Made by a program: the position numbers and the translations under genes
DNA from: Polytrichum commune
Taxonomy: Eukaryota > Streptophyta > Polytrichopsida > Polytrichales > Polytrichaceae
Assembly (NCBI GenBank): GCA_950295325.1
Contig: OX485808.1
Span: 4,840,501 to 4,900,500, forward strand
DNA: 60,000 bases
Direction of reading: 5' to 3'
Notes under the pieces: generated by a model
Databases searched by the model: none
What the model was told of the DNA's origin: nothing
What the model saw: the letters and a program-made list of their open reading frames with translations, nothing else
Shown here: piece after piece, positions 24,153 to 35,336 of the stretch
Layout of the letters: every line of letters begins with the position of its first letter
Numbering within the stretch: position 1 is the stretch's first letter

Positions 24153-24350
24153 CTTTTTATTAGGAACCGTCCCTTCCAACTACACATCAAGCCTCGAGTT
24201 CGGTGCTTGGGGGGTTGTGATGGCCACAAAAGTCACCCGAGTTCACCTCACTCAATACGTCTTTTTTATAAGGAACCACCTCTTCCAACTAGGCAACGAG
24301 CCTCTAAATTGGTTGCTTGAGACTTGTGATTGCCGCAAAAGTCACTCAAG
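24153..24350. repeat. Diverged tandem duplication, period about 106 bp
   Basis: Two copies of a unit run through CTTTTTTAT.AGGAACC, then CTTCCAACTA, then GAGCCTC, then TTGTGAT.GCC and GCAAAAGTCAC. They start near 24153 and 24259. Both are open in one frame with similar translations, which may indicate a decayed coding origin. Confidence 0.6.
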
Positions 24351-24711
24351 CTCGATTCCCCATCCCATACTAATGCTACTTAGCAATAGTCTACCCTACT
24401 ATACTCCAACTCTCTAACCCCGTATAACATACGGCCTCAAGTTGCATTCGCTTAATATCTCGTACTAATCACCGCATCTTCATGTCCAAAGAGAAGTGGG
24501 CTAGATGGGGAAAAACATATAACCCTCTTAATCTAGAGCCATCTACTCGAGCCATAAGAGTCTTAGACAAAACTTGAGCCATTCATTCATTCACCCAACC
24601 GGTGTCCATCGCAATCACGTGAACCGGGTACTCAAGAAGAAAGTGCCACCACATAGTAGTCGCATTTGCTCACCCAATTGGCTCCATCAAGATGAGATTG
24701 GGTGTGCCTTG

Positions 24712-24765
24712 GGCATATATATACATATATAGATTTATACACACACACTATATATATATATACCA
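24712..24765. repeat. Mixed TA/CA microsatellite
   Basis: ATATATATACATATATAG is followed by ACACACAC and then TATATATATATA. It has no other function visible. Confidence 0.8.
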
Positions 24766-25101
24766 CAAGTATACCCTTTCCTTTTTGCGGAAAGAGTACG
24801 GGTGTCATTGGTGGGAGTCTATCTCCTCCAAAGGGCATTTGTCCTTTGCAAGTGGTTGCTTTTTAGTACTCCGAACGCATATAATGAATGAAAACACCTC
24901 CATGGCCTTGTCCGCCCATCATTTGGTCTCCCATGTTATCGTCGACAATGAGTTGTAGTTGTGATTTTATATACTAGGACTTTGCACAAGAGAATCTTAT
25001 TATTGTTGTTATTGTTGTCATTGTGGAACTCCATTTGACGAAGCTTTATCCGTCTGCTTCATGTGACGTGTGCAGGCTTGAAGCTTCTACTGCAAGGTAA
25101 G

Positions 25102-25480
25102 GTAGATGGGTCTTAAATGGTTACGGTTTTTTGGAACTAGAAAACTTCTCCTAGGGCATAAAACATGCGGTTAGTAAAAGATGGTTAGCAAATCGAAGTC
25201 AAGGCCGTAGTAACTTTCGTCATTGTTTTGGGAGCTCATATGAATATCTTAGTGTTTATCAAAGTGAAGATTTTTTGGTGCTCATTAAATGGTTATATCC
25301 CAGGCTAATAGTGTCACTATTGCACTAAGAGTAGTATATGTATGCTGAGCACATGGTTGAATCAAATTGTAACACATGTCTTTTTGATGTCGGTTCTTAA
25401 CTACAAGCTTTCCTATATATCTCTCAAATATAAGTGTTTGATTAGGAAGAGCGATCACATGAATCTCACAAACCATATCA
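25102..25480 (-). repeat. Copy of GGTAGATG-ended repeat family
   Basis: It begins TAAGGTAGATGGGTCTTAAA and continues in reverse orientation through words shared with 33186-33576 (CTTCTCCTAGGG..AAAACATG, GGTTAGCAAATCGAAG, AGTGAAGATTTT.GTGCTCA). Its far part (25360-25440) matches the reverse of the ATATTTGAGTGGTATATGG region. No coding capacity is seen. Confidence 0.55.
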
Positions 25481-27165
25481 ATCCTCAAAAGAAAGACATA
25501 AGGAGGGCAGGAAGGAAAGAAGAAAGAAAGAAAGAATGAAAAGGCAAAGAGAATTTGCAATATTGTGCACTTTGTTGCCTACAATAATTCAAGAAAAGGA
25601 AAGGAAAGAAAACCAACGTCGGGCAATCTGACGTGAATTTGAGCCCATTGACCCTACCTTGCTCAAGAATCCCCTTGGTGCAGGGTGGGGACAATAATTC
25701 AACTTGATTAATTGGGAGTGCGTTTCGACTTTTGATCTAGTCTCTGTTGGTAACTGAACACCGTTATTTGGGTAACGGGAGTGTTGTTCAAGTATTGAAT
25801 CGGTCTTTGTTGGCAACGTTCCACAATCAAGGGCATGCATGAAATTCCACTCTCAATTGTTGCGGATGCATGCGTGCCAATGGCATTGGGAATTTCGAAG
25901 CACCCTTGACGTTGAGGGCATTTGAGCCCACTCACACCAACGTTTCCATGTTATTTATTTATTTATTTATCCTTTTTCTTTTATTTGGGAACATGTGTAT
26001 ATGGAAGCCAACTTCTTAGTGAACATGTTCCTGGAAGAAAAAAATTCTCCATCTCAACGAGTGGTGCTTGCCACCACAAGCTTTGTTTAACTTATACTTC
26101 CTAAACCAATTTAAGTTAATTATAGCTTCTTTGAAGACTTAATCCTAATCTTAAATCTTACCATTAATTAATAATTCGGATTTATACTCGCTTGGGACAC
26201 AATCAACTTTATGTTGTTAAGGTTGGGATAGAGCCGGCCTTATCCATTAAGCTTACCACCTATTCACCATACCCTAGGGTCTATACTTGCTCAAAGTAAG
26301 TCCATGCCATGCCTCGATTCCAAATTTGGAATTGAGCCACTAAATTGTGAGAAGATCTAACACAAAGTGTGAATTTGCCAAGTTGAGGTGGCTAGCAAAT
26401 TATTAATTTTAAAATACCAATTTTGGATGATGAAATCAAATTAGTTCACAATATATGATGATTGTTTTGACAACCCAACATAACTATACTACACTAAGCG
26501 CGTTATTAGTTTGGCATTTTGAACAATGTGACAAATTATGCTGGTTTGTGGATCCAAGTTGCAAAGATGAAATCAGTTTCACATCCTAACATGTGGGGAC
26601 ACATGAAGCTATGTGAATGTGTCTACTATTTATCCTGGGGGTGGACTCTTCATGCCACATACAAACTAACTTGAGTGTAGAAAGGGTTATTATTTGAGGC
26701 ATTAGTATTTATAGTGTACATAAGGGAGAGGTATCCCCCCCTCTAGTGTGTGCATTTTGAAAAGCTATTAAACATTTTGAAGTTTATGCACAAAAGGGAC
26801 CCTAAAATTGAGAATATTTTCAAATTTATTATTATTATTATTTTGACGATTGATGTGTTGGTATCATCCAACCCACCATTTTCATTCATTGTTTTCATAT
26901 GGAAATCATCCCGAGTGACTTGTATATGTAATGAAGACTATTAATTTCATGATATGTATTATGTGTATGTAGTGGAGGCATTTATCACATTATATTGAAA
27001 AAATATATATAAATACATGAGCCCATTTTTTCTCTCTCTATAAAATACTCATATAAAGGAGATTTTATTTCACAATCCCCCAAGCATGTCATTTAGACTA
27101 TTAATGAAGAGTCCACCCTGGGCCATTTACTTACATTTTAACCACTAATTTGACGTAATTTTTTT
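25481..27165. other. AT-rich intergenic stretch
   Basis: No gene was recognised. It has small GAAA runs near 25515-25535, an ATTT run near 25953-25968 and an ATT run near 26829-26840. ORFs on both strands around 25485-25935 overlap in antiphase and look like chance. Confidence 0.35.
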
Positions 27166-27167
27166 AC

Positions 27168-27455
27168 CATGATTTTAGTTAGCTCAAATTTTTAGTTTGC
27201 TAACCCTCGCTAACTTGTAAGTTAGCTAATTCTCTTAACTAGGTGGTGTAGTTGGTCCTTAATATAGTTACTACCAAAACTGCCATGCTACTACAATACA
27301 CGTATGACTTTTACGTACATACTAGTACATAGTATGTAATTACCAATAACCTAACTAGCAATTCACATGAATCATTAGTCAAGATGTTTCCACCCACATC
27401 ACCTACTAGTTAAGAGAATGGTCTAACTTACAAATTAGCTAACTAAAATCATGTT
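27168..27455. mobile_element. Foldback/MITE-like element with TTAGTTAGCT-rich arms
   Basis: The left arm begins CATGATTTTAGTTAGCT and contains CTTGTAAGTTAG and TTCTCTTAACTAG. The right arm has these in inverted order (CTAGTTAAGAGAA, CTAACTTACAAATTAGCTAA, TAAAATCATG). The arms are about 50-80 bp and the spacer about 140 bp. Related TTAGCTAAC words continue on both sides, so the boundaries are uncertain. Confidence 0.5.
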
Positions 27456-27942
27456 GAAATTGCTTGCACCACTTGGTTAGGTGAATTGGCTAACGATATG
27501 ACTTAGTGAGAATTAACTAACTAATATGCTAGCTAACCAATCTCACACCAACACATCATGGTTATTACTAATCATAGGGTGACCAATTCAGGAGACCAAT
27601 CAAGGTTGACTGACCAAAGTTTTACTCAATTTACCCAAGTTTTGAAGAGGACACCAATTATGAACATTATGATTTGTATGTTCCACACCTTTTGTGTTTC
27701 ATTCTTATCTTTTCCTAAAATTGAAAATGTTATGATATTATTAATTGATCAATAATATAATATTAATTATTAATATTTTAATGTAAATTTAGGATGATGT
27801 TCAAAGAATAGTGTGGTCCACCTTGTAGTGGAACATAGATTGATGGGGAAAATGAGAGGAGGGCATTGAAGAAAGCAATCAGGCTAACTATTGCTAAAGA
27901 GTTAGTTAGCACTAGGGGTATGGATGAGTTAAGATTTCTTCA

Positions 27943-28318
27943 CAAAAACAACATCTAAAAAACTACTTAACTTTTAGTTTGATGACTTTTATTTCGCATA
28001 AACAAGGTCCAAAAAGTTACCTAACTTTTAGTTTGATAACATTTATTTCACATAAACAAGGTCCAGAAAGGTAATTAACTTTTAGTTTGATAACTCTTAT
28101 TTCACATAAACAACATCTAAGAAGTTAGCTAACTTTTAGTTTGATAACTTTTGTTTCACATAAACAAGGTCCAAAAAGGTAGCTTGCTTTTAGTTTGATA
28201 ACTTTTTATTTCACATAAACAAGGTTCAAAAAGTTAGCTTGCTTTTAGTTTGATAACTTTTTATTTCACATAAACAAGGCCGAGAAAGGTAGCTAACGTT
28301 TAGTTTGATAACTTCCAT
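27943..28318. repeat. AT-rich minisatellite, about 57 bp unit, seven copies
   Basis: Each unit contains TAACTTTTAGTTTGATAAC, then TTTATTTCACATAAACAAGG, then TCCAAAAAGTTAGC. Seven copies are recognisable. Variants alternate between an AACAACATCTAA form and an AACAAGGTCCAA form, which suggests a two-unit history. Confidence 0.9.
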
Positions 28319-28376
28319 TTAAATCTTACTTTTAACTAGGTGATGCGGGCTTGAGATTGATTAGTTCTCATATAAG

Positions 28377-28599
28377 CTACACTAAATATGATATTTAGTG
28401 TCACTTACTATTTGGATTTACACAATGCTATATCTTTTCATTATTGATGTAATTTTTTACCAAGTGAAGTTGTTAATGTTCTATAATGTCCAAACAACCA
28501 CTTCAACATTTGTTGGTAAAACATGAGATGTAAACTAAATAGATATAATAGTGCATAATTCCAAATAGCAAGAGATACTAAGTATCATACTTAGTGTAG
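28377..28599. mobile_element. MITE, CACTAA-ended TA-flanked family
   Basis: The ends CTACACTAA and TTAGTGTAG are inverted. Each end is itself a palindrome (CACTAAATAT then ATATTTAGTG on the left; ACTAAGTAT then ATACTTAGT on the right). The subterminal TTACTATTTGG is mirrored by CCAAATAGCAA. The flanks are compatible with a TA duplication. The element is 223 bp without an ORF. Confidence 0.8.
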
Positions 28600-28915
28600 C
28601 TACCTCATATGTTAACTAATTCTCTAAGCCTACTTTTGGCACAATACAACTAATATGAGTGGTTAGTTACTCTAACCGGAGCCTTAACTGGGAAGTGCGG
28701 GTGGAACCCTAGAAAGAACAATAAACGCATTCCATCTAAGTGACATACATAATAAGGTCATGAGTTTTGAGAGGTGACATGGAGTAGCCTATTGTAATGA
28801 ATACGTAGAAGGAAGGTCCAAGGAGGACCATTGACCTTCCATTATTAGGGAAATGAAGCAAAAATGCTTACTAGACAACCAATTGGTGAGCCCTTTGTTA
28901 GCTAACTACACTAAT

Positions 28916-29129
28916 TATCCCACATATTGTGTTTTACTATTTGGAGTTACGCGGTGCATGTAACATCTTACTCAAGAGTTTAGTTATAACTAATGAAAGT
29001 TTAATAGGTTGTTTGGACATTATAGAACATAAATGACCTTGCTTGGTAAAATATTACATTCTCATTAAATAGTTATAGCAATACCTACCTCCGAATAATA
29101 ACACACACTTTTTAGAATAATCAGTGTAT
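28916..29129. mobile_element. MITE, CACTAA-ended TA-flanked family
   Basis: The left end CTACACTAATTATCCCACA is mirrored by the right end around AGAATAATCAGTGTA. The interior shares GACATTATAGAACATAAATG with 28377-28599 and with the partial copy at 1-107. This copy and 1-107 form a subtype with an ACACACAC.TTT segment near the right end. Confidence 0.75.
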
Positions 29130-30439
29130 CAAGACTTGCGATAGGCTTGCTCTTTGAGGCTAGTCCTTCTATCAATCTTCTATATAATGAAAATGCAGTT
29201 AATGGCATTATAACACACAAATATTTTCTTTAGCTAATTCAACTTTGAAAATTGATTCCAGAACCCCAAATTAAACCCTAAATTAGTCTAATGGGATATA
29301 GTCACAGTTTTACTAGAGCCTTTCTACATCTCACTATTGACGGCCCTTTGTTTCTCCTTGTCCCCGAAAAAAAAATGTTAGGGACAATATGAGGACATTT
29401 GTAGCCTCTTACGATTTTGAGTTGCAAAAGGATTGGTGAGGCTTTAACGAGATGCCATTGTGGTCTCCATTGGATTCATCTTTGATGGCACACTTTAAAC
29501 TGTATAGACTTTTGATAATTTAATTTTTTCATGTTTAGTGCATTTTATGTTGAATTAATACTTTCCTTCCTCCTCTTAACTATGGGTTAGGCTTCATAGA
29601 CTTGTTGTTCCCGCATTATGTTGTATGCCAATTAAATCCGAAGTCAGCTTTTGTTCTTCAAAAAAGGAGTGTAATGTGTGAAGTGGATGTGGAGGCATTG
29701 GACATATACTCATGAACGGAAAGGTGCCATGGAGAGGAGGTAAAGAGAAGGACTCAAAATCATGCAAATTTTTATTAAAGCTTTAATAATTCCTAGTTCT
29801 CTTGTCCTTGATGCTTTCGCATCTACAAGTTGGTTATCTCTCAAGATTTCCAAGCCCTAAGATATTCATTTTGGATATATTGGTGACTTGTACAAAAAAT
29901 TTGACTTCTTAATGTTTCATTGACAGGTGCATCTATCCATGCGTATAGACGCTCACTACTCACCACTCAGATGATAGCACTCCCTTGGTTGATGGTTGTA
30001 GTTCACTTACTTTGGCTTGTTAGTGATGGGAACCACAATTGCTTTCACTGTAGCAGCCACAATATAAGGCGTACTTGAGCTTATGGTTGTGATGGTTGTA
30101 ATTTATTTTCTTTGATTCTATTTGGTTTGTAGTTACTATGTGGTATTGACCCCCACAAGACAACTTCAAAAGTCAAGTCACGAGAGGGGAGTGTAGGAAA
30201 CAACTACTTTTGGATAAAACTACACTAACATCCATAAGTTATTTGTTTCCACTCCACATATTGTACCAACATGAGGGGTGATAATTGAGGTCAATCCACT
30301 CTTTGATTGCACATGAAAGTACATCTTGCATGTAAACGCAAACCATCGTAGTTGTGGTTGAATGGTGGGCTCAAACCACAACCACAACCTCAAATAGTTG
30401 TGTTGAAATGACCCTTGACATCAAGCCATGGCCAACTTG
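29130..30439. other. Intergenic stretch, nothing recognised
   Basis: There are only short ORFs. A segment near 29270 (CCCTAAATTAGTCTAATGGG) resembles internal text of the TCTATGTAAAC MITEs at 2575 and 52750 and may be a remnant of one. Confidence 0.3.
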
Positions 30440-30760
30440 CAAGTCCTCGATATAAGATGTGTGGGCCTTATGTGGTTACTGTGCTTATTCAAACACCTAT
30501 ATTTGAGTGGTATATGGCAATGCTTATAGTTAAGTACAAACTCCCACAATACATGTGTCAAAGTTATGGCAGGGGTATGGATATATACATCATTCTAGGT
30601 TCAATAGGTAACACATCGGAGAGTGCCTATCATGTTATCATCTAAAAAATAACAAGAATCATCAATTTCACCTCTTATAACTTTGTATCTCAATTTTGAT
30701 TTTGAAACTTGAAAATGAAGTTCTTCTTGAATCTCACTTGCTGACCAATGAGACGATTCC
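30440..30760 (+). repeat. Copy of GGTAGATG-ended repeat family
   Basis: It contains CACCTATATTTGAGTGGTAT, then ACATGTGTCAAAG, ATTCTAGGTTCAATAGGTAAC and TCTCACTTGCTGACCAATGA in the same order as the neighbouring copy at 30800-31200. It resembles the variant at 41150-41545 most. Confidence 0.6.
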
Positions 30761-30799
30761 CCAAGCCAACCCAATGACCAATGTTAGTCAGTGGGCTTA

Positions 30800-31200
30800 G
30801 AAGTGCCCCCAATTCGGCTACATAAAATAGACAACCCTAGTTCAATCACGTACCTTAATCATACACCTATATTTGAGTGGTGTGTGGTTAGGCATGGATC
30901 CAAGAACATACGCCAAAAAGACACGAGTTTAAAAGAGATTGGACTTACATCCTTAGAACACATTCACCATTCTAGGCTTTATAGTCAACATATGTTTGGG
31001 GAGGGGGACTCTATGACCATTAAGTGAGCACAAGAATGTTCACTTTGATAGTAAATAAGATATTCACATAAGCTCCAAATATGATGGGGAACATAACTAC
31101 GGCTTCGATTTCGATTTGCTAATGATCTCGTATCCAATTGCACGTTTCATACCCTAGGAGAAACGGGCTAGTCCAAAAAATAACTATTTTAGGGTTGCCT
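30800..31200 (+). repeat. Copy of GGTAGATG-ended repeat family
   Basis: It runs from AATTCGGCTACATAAA through ACACCTATATTTGAGTGGTG, CATTCTAGGC.TTATAGTCAAC, the G-rich TTTGGGGAGGGGGACT, TTCACTTTGATAGTAAATAA and CCTAGGAGAAACGGGCTA. It is collinear with 33186-33576 and 40739-41102. Its G-run is shorter and interrupted. Confidence 0.65.
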
Positions 31201-31429
31201 ACCTCACTTCAGAGTAAGCTTAAGCCCGATGTCATAATTGAGTTACAAGGATCTTCTTTAGACTAATAGTTGAACCACACCGGGCAGACTGGCTAGTTGG
31301 GCAGTTGGACTCCCCAGTGTGGCTGGGGTATAATAAGACAACCCCATCGATTAACTTGGACAATGAAGAGGTTTCAAAACAACCACAACATTTGGTCTTT
31401 TTTTTTTTTAATTTTTTAATTTTTTAATT

Positions 31430-31790
31430 TTATTTTTGGTTGGTGTGTCCACAAAGGACGAGCATTTTGATGATTAATTATAGCCGACGCTCGAGGCCAC
31501 ACGGGTGCCCAAAATGCCACGTCAGCACCGGTCCTGTGATGACCACTTGTTTGTTGGGCATGCCGATCCTTGTGTGTTGAGCCTGCCTCTTTTGTGTTTC
31601 TGTTGCTGACGTGGCAGTGTCCCTTAGCCCCATTACCAGTTATCTTGTGTAAGATTATAGGCCGGCCGCAGGCTTTCCTCATGATGTGATTCTAATCCAC
31701 CCAAACCCTCTGGACGTGCACCCTCCACATCACCACGCCACGTCAGCGGAAATTGACTTGATATGCGCGATTAGGTGGACCAGGAGGGCA
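31430..31790. other. GC-rich patch with repeated CCACGTCAGC motifs
   Basis: GCCACGTCAGC occurs near 31517 and 31738, and in the other orientation as GCTGACGTGGC near 31607. A palindromic GGCCGGCC lies near 31660. An 88-codon minus-strand frame spans part of it without a recognisable domain. The patch resembles 1861-2340 in its ACGT motifs. It could be a transposon relic or an orphan regulatory region. Confidence 0.35.
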
Positions 31791-32467
31791 AAACCCCATG
31801 ACAAGGGCTTCCAAGGGAGGCTTAGGAAGTTATGCACATAGCCGGACTAGTACCTATGAAATCAAGTGACCGCTAAATTGGATCTAAGGTAGATGAGGCT
31901 AATTCGGTTAGCTTCCTTAATCATACACCTATTTTTGGCTTTTAATTGGCGGTATAATCGCTCTAATTTGGTGAGTAAGTAATACATGGTGATTTAGCCG
32001 CCACCTTGATGATATTTGGGTTAGTCAACTTTGCAAAAATCTAACTGCACCCATCATCCTCCATAATTAGGAGTGCTATCCATCCAGCTATGACACACTT
32101 GACTTTTGTTGGCAACGTGGGCAATTTAAGAGGTGGCATGAGGTGTTGATCAGCTTGTATTGTGGGGATTCTATAATGAAAGCCAATTTAGCAACATCTT
32201 ATATTACCCGTGGCCACTTTAGAGACATGACATAACCAATATTTTTGCATCAAACTTCATTAAACTTGGTTTTTCATTGGCAAATGACTCATGTAGAATA
32301 TGCTAATGATGTCATCTACTTACACAACACTAAATGATAAAAGAGTTCCCCCCCCCCTATAAGACCATAGTAGAAAGCAAAGAATCTTTGATTTCGGAGC
32401 CTAGATCAATACCTTCCTCAGCTCCGATTTTGAATTATTTGGTCCTAAGTCACAATTGCTAACTTGC

Positions 32468-33011
32468 TCAAGCTTCTAATGCTTGAACCCATCGGCTAGA
32501 TGAGTCCACAGAGCTGGAGGTTTCCACATTAGCCTCGTCTACCTTAGTTGCGATCATTGTCTTAGGACATCGAATTGCATCAAAACTATTAAAAAAAAAG
32601 CACAACATATAGAGCAACAAGAGGAGTTCCCATGTAAGCTCAAGAATCTTATGCCACTCAATTCTTCCATAATCAAGACGAGCCTTGTAGATAACCGGAT
32701 GGACTCTATTCACATCCCACTTTTTATTTTATTTAATTTTTGCAACACAGGAGGCGCTTGAGCACCTGACTAGTTTTATGTCAAGTAGAGAGACGATTTC
32801 ACGGCTGGGAATCGAACCGCCAACCACTCCGTTCGGTTTGGGTACCTTTCCACTATCATCCGGTAGTTTAGGGTCATCTTAGACCATTCACATCCCACTT
32901 ATCTTGATGAAAGACAAGGTCATTCCACTCTCTCCAAATAATCCACAAGATAGCATTGCGATGGAACAACCAAACCAAGCCAAACTTCCTAAGATCTTTC
33001 CCCAAACTCTT
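32468..33011 (-). pseudogene. LINE-type polyprotein fragment (zf-RVT region) split by a SINE
   Basis: On the minus strand the frame from 33011 reads through GLVWLFHRNAILWIIWREWN and then DLVFHQDKWDVN. It is interrupted by the SINE at 32723-32885 and resumes as RVHPVIYKARLDYGRIEWHK. The W-x-x-W-R-E-x-N signature and what follows resemble the C-terminal region of plant non-LTR retrotransposon proteins, after the reverse-transcriptase zinc-binding domain. If the SINE and one target duplication are disregarded the two parts are in the same frame. The fragment ends at a stop at 32468. No reverse transcriptase core is present, so this is a relic. Confidence 0.6.
32723..32885 (-). mobile_element. 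tRNA-derived SINE with 15 bp target duplication
   Basis: Read on the minus strand, a B-box-like GGTTCGATTCC lies at 32818-32808. The element ends in an A/T-rich tail at about 32740-32723. The flanks are an exact 15 bp direct repeat, ATTCACATCCCACTT (32708-32722 and 32886-32900), the mark of target-primed insertion. A second copy lies at 58474-58672. It was inserted into the LINE relic of the same strand. Confidence 0.85.
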
Positions 33012-33185
33012 CTAACAAGGCATCATAACAATCATGGGGGGGGGGTGATTTAACAAGTGAACCTAGAATGGGACACATAGTCCAATATCATTGTAACACA
33101 TGCCTTTTTGGTTGTCATTTGGAACTACAAATCTTGCCACCTATCACTCAAATATACATCTTCACCAACTAAGAAGAACGACTAA

Positions 33186-33576
33186 GGGCAGACGCACCTA
33201 ATTCGGTTACTTATATCAATCAAACACCTATAGTGAGTGGTAATATGGTTTGGCATGGCTTCAAAAACATATACAAAAAAGACACGTGTGTTAATAGATT
33301 GCATGTCCAAAGTGTGATGATAATTCTAGGCTCAATAGTCAACATAAGTGTTTTTTTTTTGGGGGGGGGGGGGGTGGAGAAACCTATATGACCATTTGAT
33401 GAGCACAAAATCTTCACTTTGAAAATGGAGAAGATATTCATATGACCTTCAAAAGCTATGAGGAAGGCGGCTATGGCTTCGATGTGGGTTTGCTAACCGT
33501 GTTGTACTAATCACGTGTTTCGTATCCTAGGAGAAGTGGGCTACTCCGAAAAAGTACCATGCAAGACCCATCTACC
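33186..33576 (+). repeat. Complete-looking copy of GGTAGATG-ended repeat, with a T-run/G-run
   Basis: It starts at GGGCAGACGCACCTAATTCGG and ends at AAGACCCATCTACC, whose reverse complement GGTAGATGGGTCTT resembles the start of other copies. The flanks are TAA on the left and TTA on the right. A run of T then 14 G at about 33349-33374 sits where sister copies also carry G-runs. It is about 390 bp and non-coding. It may be a MITE, but the class is not settled. Confidence 0.6.
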
Positions 33577-34017
33577 TTACACGAGGCCCACATGTTACTT
33601 CCAAAGTATGCGCATATGGGTCTTGCAATAAACGAGAAACTACATGAGCACACTAGAGATTTCAAACAAGGAATGGAACGGAAGGGTACAGGGTAGGTTT
33701 TTTGGGAGCCAAGCCTGAATATCTTGAAAGGGTTGTTAAATGGTAGATTTTCTAAGTGGTTTTTCTTTGGATATGTACATTTGAGACTATGGATCAAAAC
33801 CATTGTCCAAGAATATGCATATATGTGCACATATTTCCCAAGTAAAACCGCTTATGCATTGCACTAATTGTTAAAATGATAAGATAATCAAGATACTTGA
33901 TTACAATTTTCATGACTTGAATGAGGGTAACATGATCATTTGATACAGTTACATAATATTACAATGTTATCTAATAAAAATATTCAATTCAATTCAACTT
34001 ATATATATATATATAAT

Positions 34018-35328
34018 CAGGGTTGTCTATCGCGACGTCATGACGGTGTCGTGCCGTCATGTCGTGTCGTGTCGTGACGGACCCCTCCGTCACGACACAA
34101 TAGGGTCCACGTAGGGTCAACATAGGGGGAACGGACTAGGGTGGGTAAAATACTTACCTTCTTGCCAAGGTGGCGTCATATGTGGCAGAAAACGCCGACG
34201 TGGTCGTGGATATGCCTAGCGCCAGGTAAATCATTTTGCCATTTTGTTTACCATTTTGTTAAAATCAAAGTAGTAAAAAACGACTAAGGAGGGTGTGGGG
34301 CGGACGGGGGTGGGGGGGGGGAACGGAGCGGACGGGGTCGGGAACGGGGGCGGGAACGGGGGCGGGAACGGGGGCGGGAACGGAGCGGACGGGGTTGGGA
34401 ACGGGAGCGGACGGGGTCGGGAACGGGGGTGGACGGGGGGAACGGGAGCGGACGGGTGGGGGAACGGAGCGGACGGGTGGGGGAACGGAGCGGACGGGGG
34501 GGGAACGGAGCGGACGGGGGGGGGAACGGAGCGGACGGGGTCGGGAACGGGGGCGGACGGAGGGGGGGGAAATTTTTTTTTTAAAAAAATGGGGCGGACG
34601 GGGAAGGGGGGGGGGGGGGAAGGGGGGGGGGGGAAAAAAAAACTGGGGCGGACGGGGGAGCGGACGGAGGGGAACGGGGCGTACGGGGTTGGGAACGGGG
34701 GCGGACGGGGTTGGGAACGGGGGCGGACGGGGTCGGGAACGGGGGTGGACGGGAGCGGACGGAGGGGGGGGGGAATTTTGTTTTTTTTTAAAATGGGGCG
34801 GACGGGGAAGGGGGGGAAAGAAAAAAAAAAAAAAAAACTGGGGCGGACGGAGGGGCGGACGGGGTCGGGAACGGGGGCGGACGGGGGGGAACGGGAGCGG
34901 ACGGAGGGGGGGGAAATTTTTTTAAAAAAATGGGGCGGACAGGGAAGGGGGGGGGGGGGGAAAAAAAAAAAAAACTGGGGCGGACGGGGGAGCGGACGGG
35001 GGGGAACGGGGCGTACGGGGTTGGGAACGGGGCGTACGGGGTTGGGAACGGGGCGGACGGGGTCGGGAACAGGGGCGGACGGGGGGGTGGACGGGCTCTA
35101 GTAAATTTTTCCCCACTTTACCTTTACTTTGCTGACATGTCATCACACGTGGACATTGTAAATCCTACGTGTCCGAATTGGGTTAATGTAATTACACAAA
35201 AAAATCGGTAAAATTCAAGTCCGTTAGGATAAAGACAGCATCCGGCATAATGTCGTGACGGATACGTGTCGTGACGGCACGACATTATGCCGGGATTACC
35301 CTCCGTCACAACACAATAGACAACCCTG
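34018..35328. mobile_element. Non-autonomous hAT-like element carrying a G-rich minisatellite
   Basis: The ends CAGGGTTGTCTATCGCGACG and CAACACAATAGACAACCCTG are inverted, with the first 13 bases perfect. They are flanked by the exact 8 bp direct repeat TATATAAT (34010-34017 and 35329-35336). An 8 bp duplication and a CAGGG start are typical of hAT elements. Both subterminal regions carry repeated CGTGACGG/CCGTCACG words, likely transposase-binding repeats. The core (34288-35097) is a G-rich tandem array and no transposase is encoded. The flank is TA-rich, so the duplication has low complexity, but together with the inverted ends it is convincing. Confidence 0.85.
34288..35097 (+). repeat. 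Strand-asymmetric G-rich minisatellite, G-quadruplex-prone
   Basis: Nearly every word on the plus strand is a variant of GGGGCGGACGGGG, GGGAACGGGGGC or GGGTTGGGAACGGG. C occurs almost only singly. Three higher-order modules each carry an AATTTTTTTT.AAAAAAAT block, then GGGGCGGACGGGGAAGGGG, then an A-run. The module starts lie near 34569, 34773 and 34914. The array consists of runs of three or more G separated by one to four bases, so many overlapping G4 motifs are possible. Long ORFs in two frames are by-products of the repeat. Confidence 0.9.
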
Positions 35329-35336
35329 TATATAAT

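Noticed and set aside
31416-31682. 88-codon minus-strand ORF
   Set aside because: It lies in a GC-rich ACGT-motif patch, has no recognisable domain and its end runs into a poly-T/AT-rich tract.
34293-35101. Long Gly/Arg/Thr-rich ORFs of 210 and 268 codons
   Set aside because: They are translations of the G-rich minisatellite in two frames at once. Stops are rare simply because the array has almost no T.
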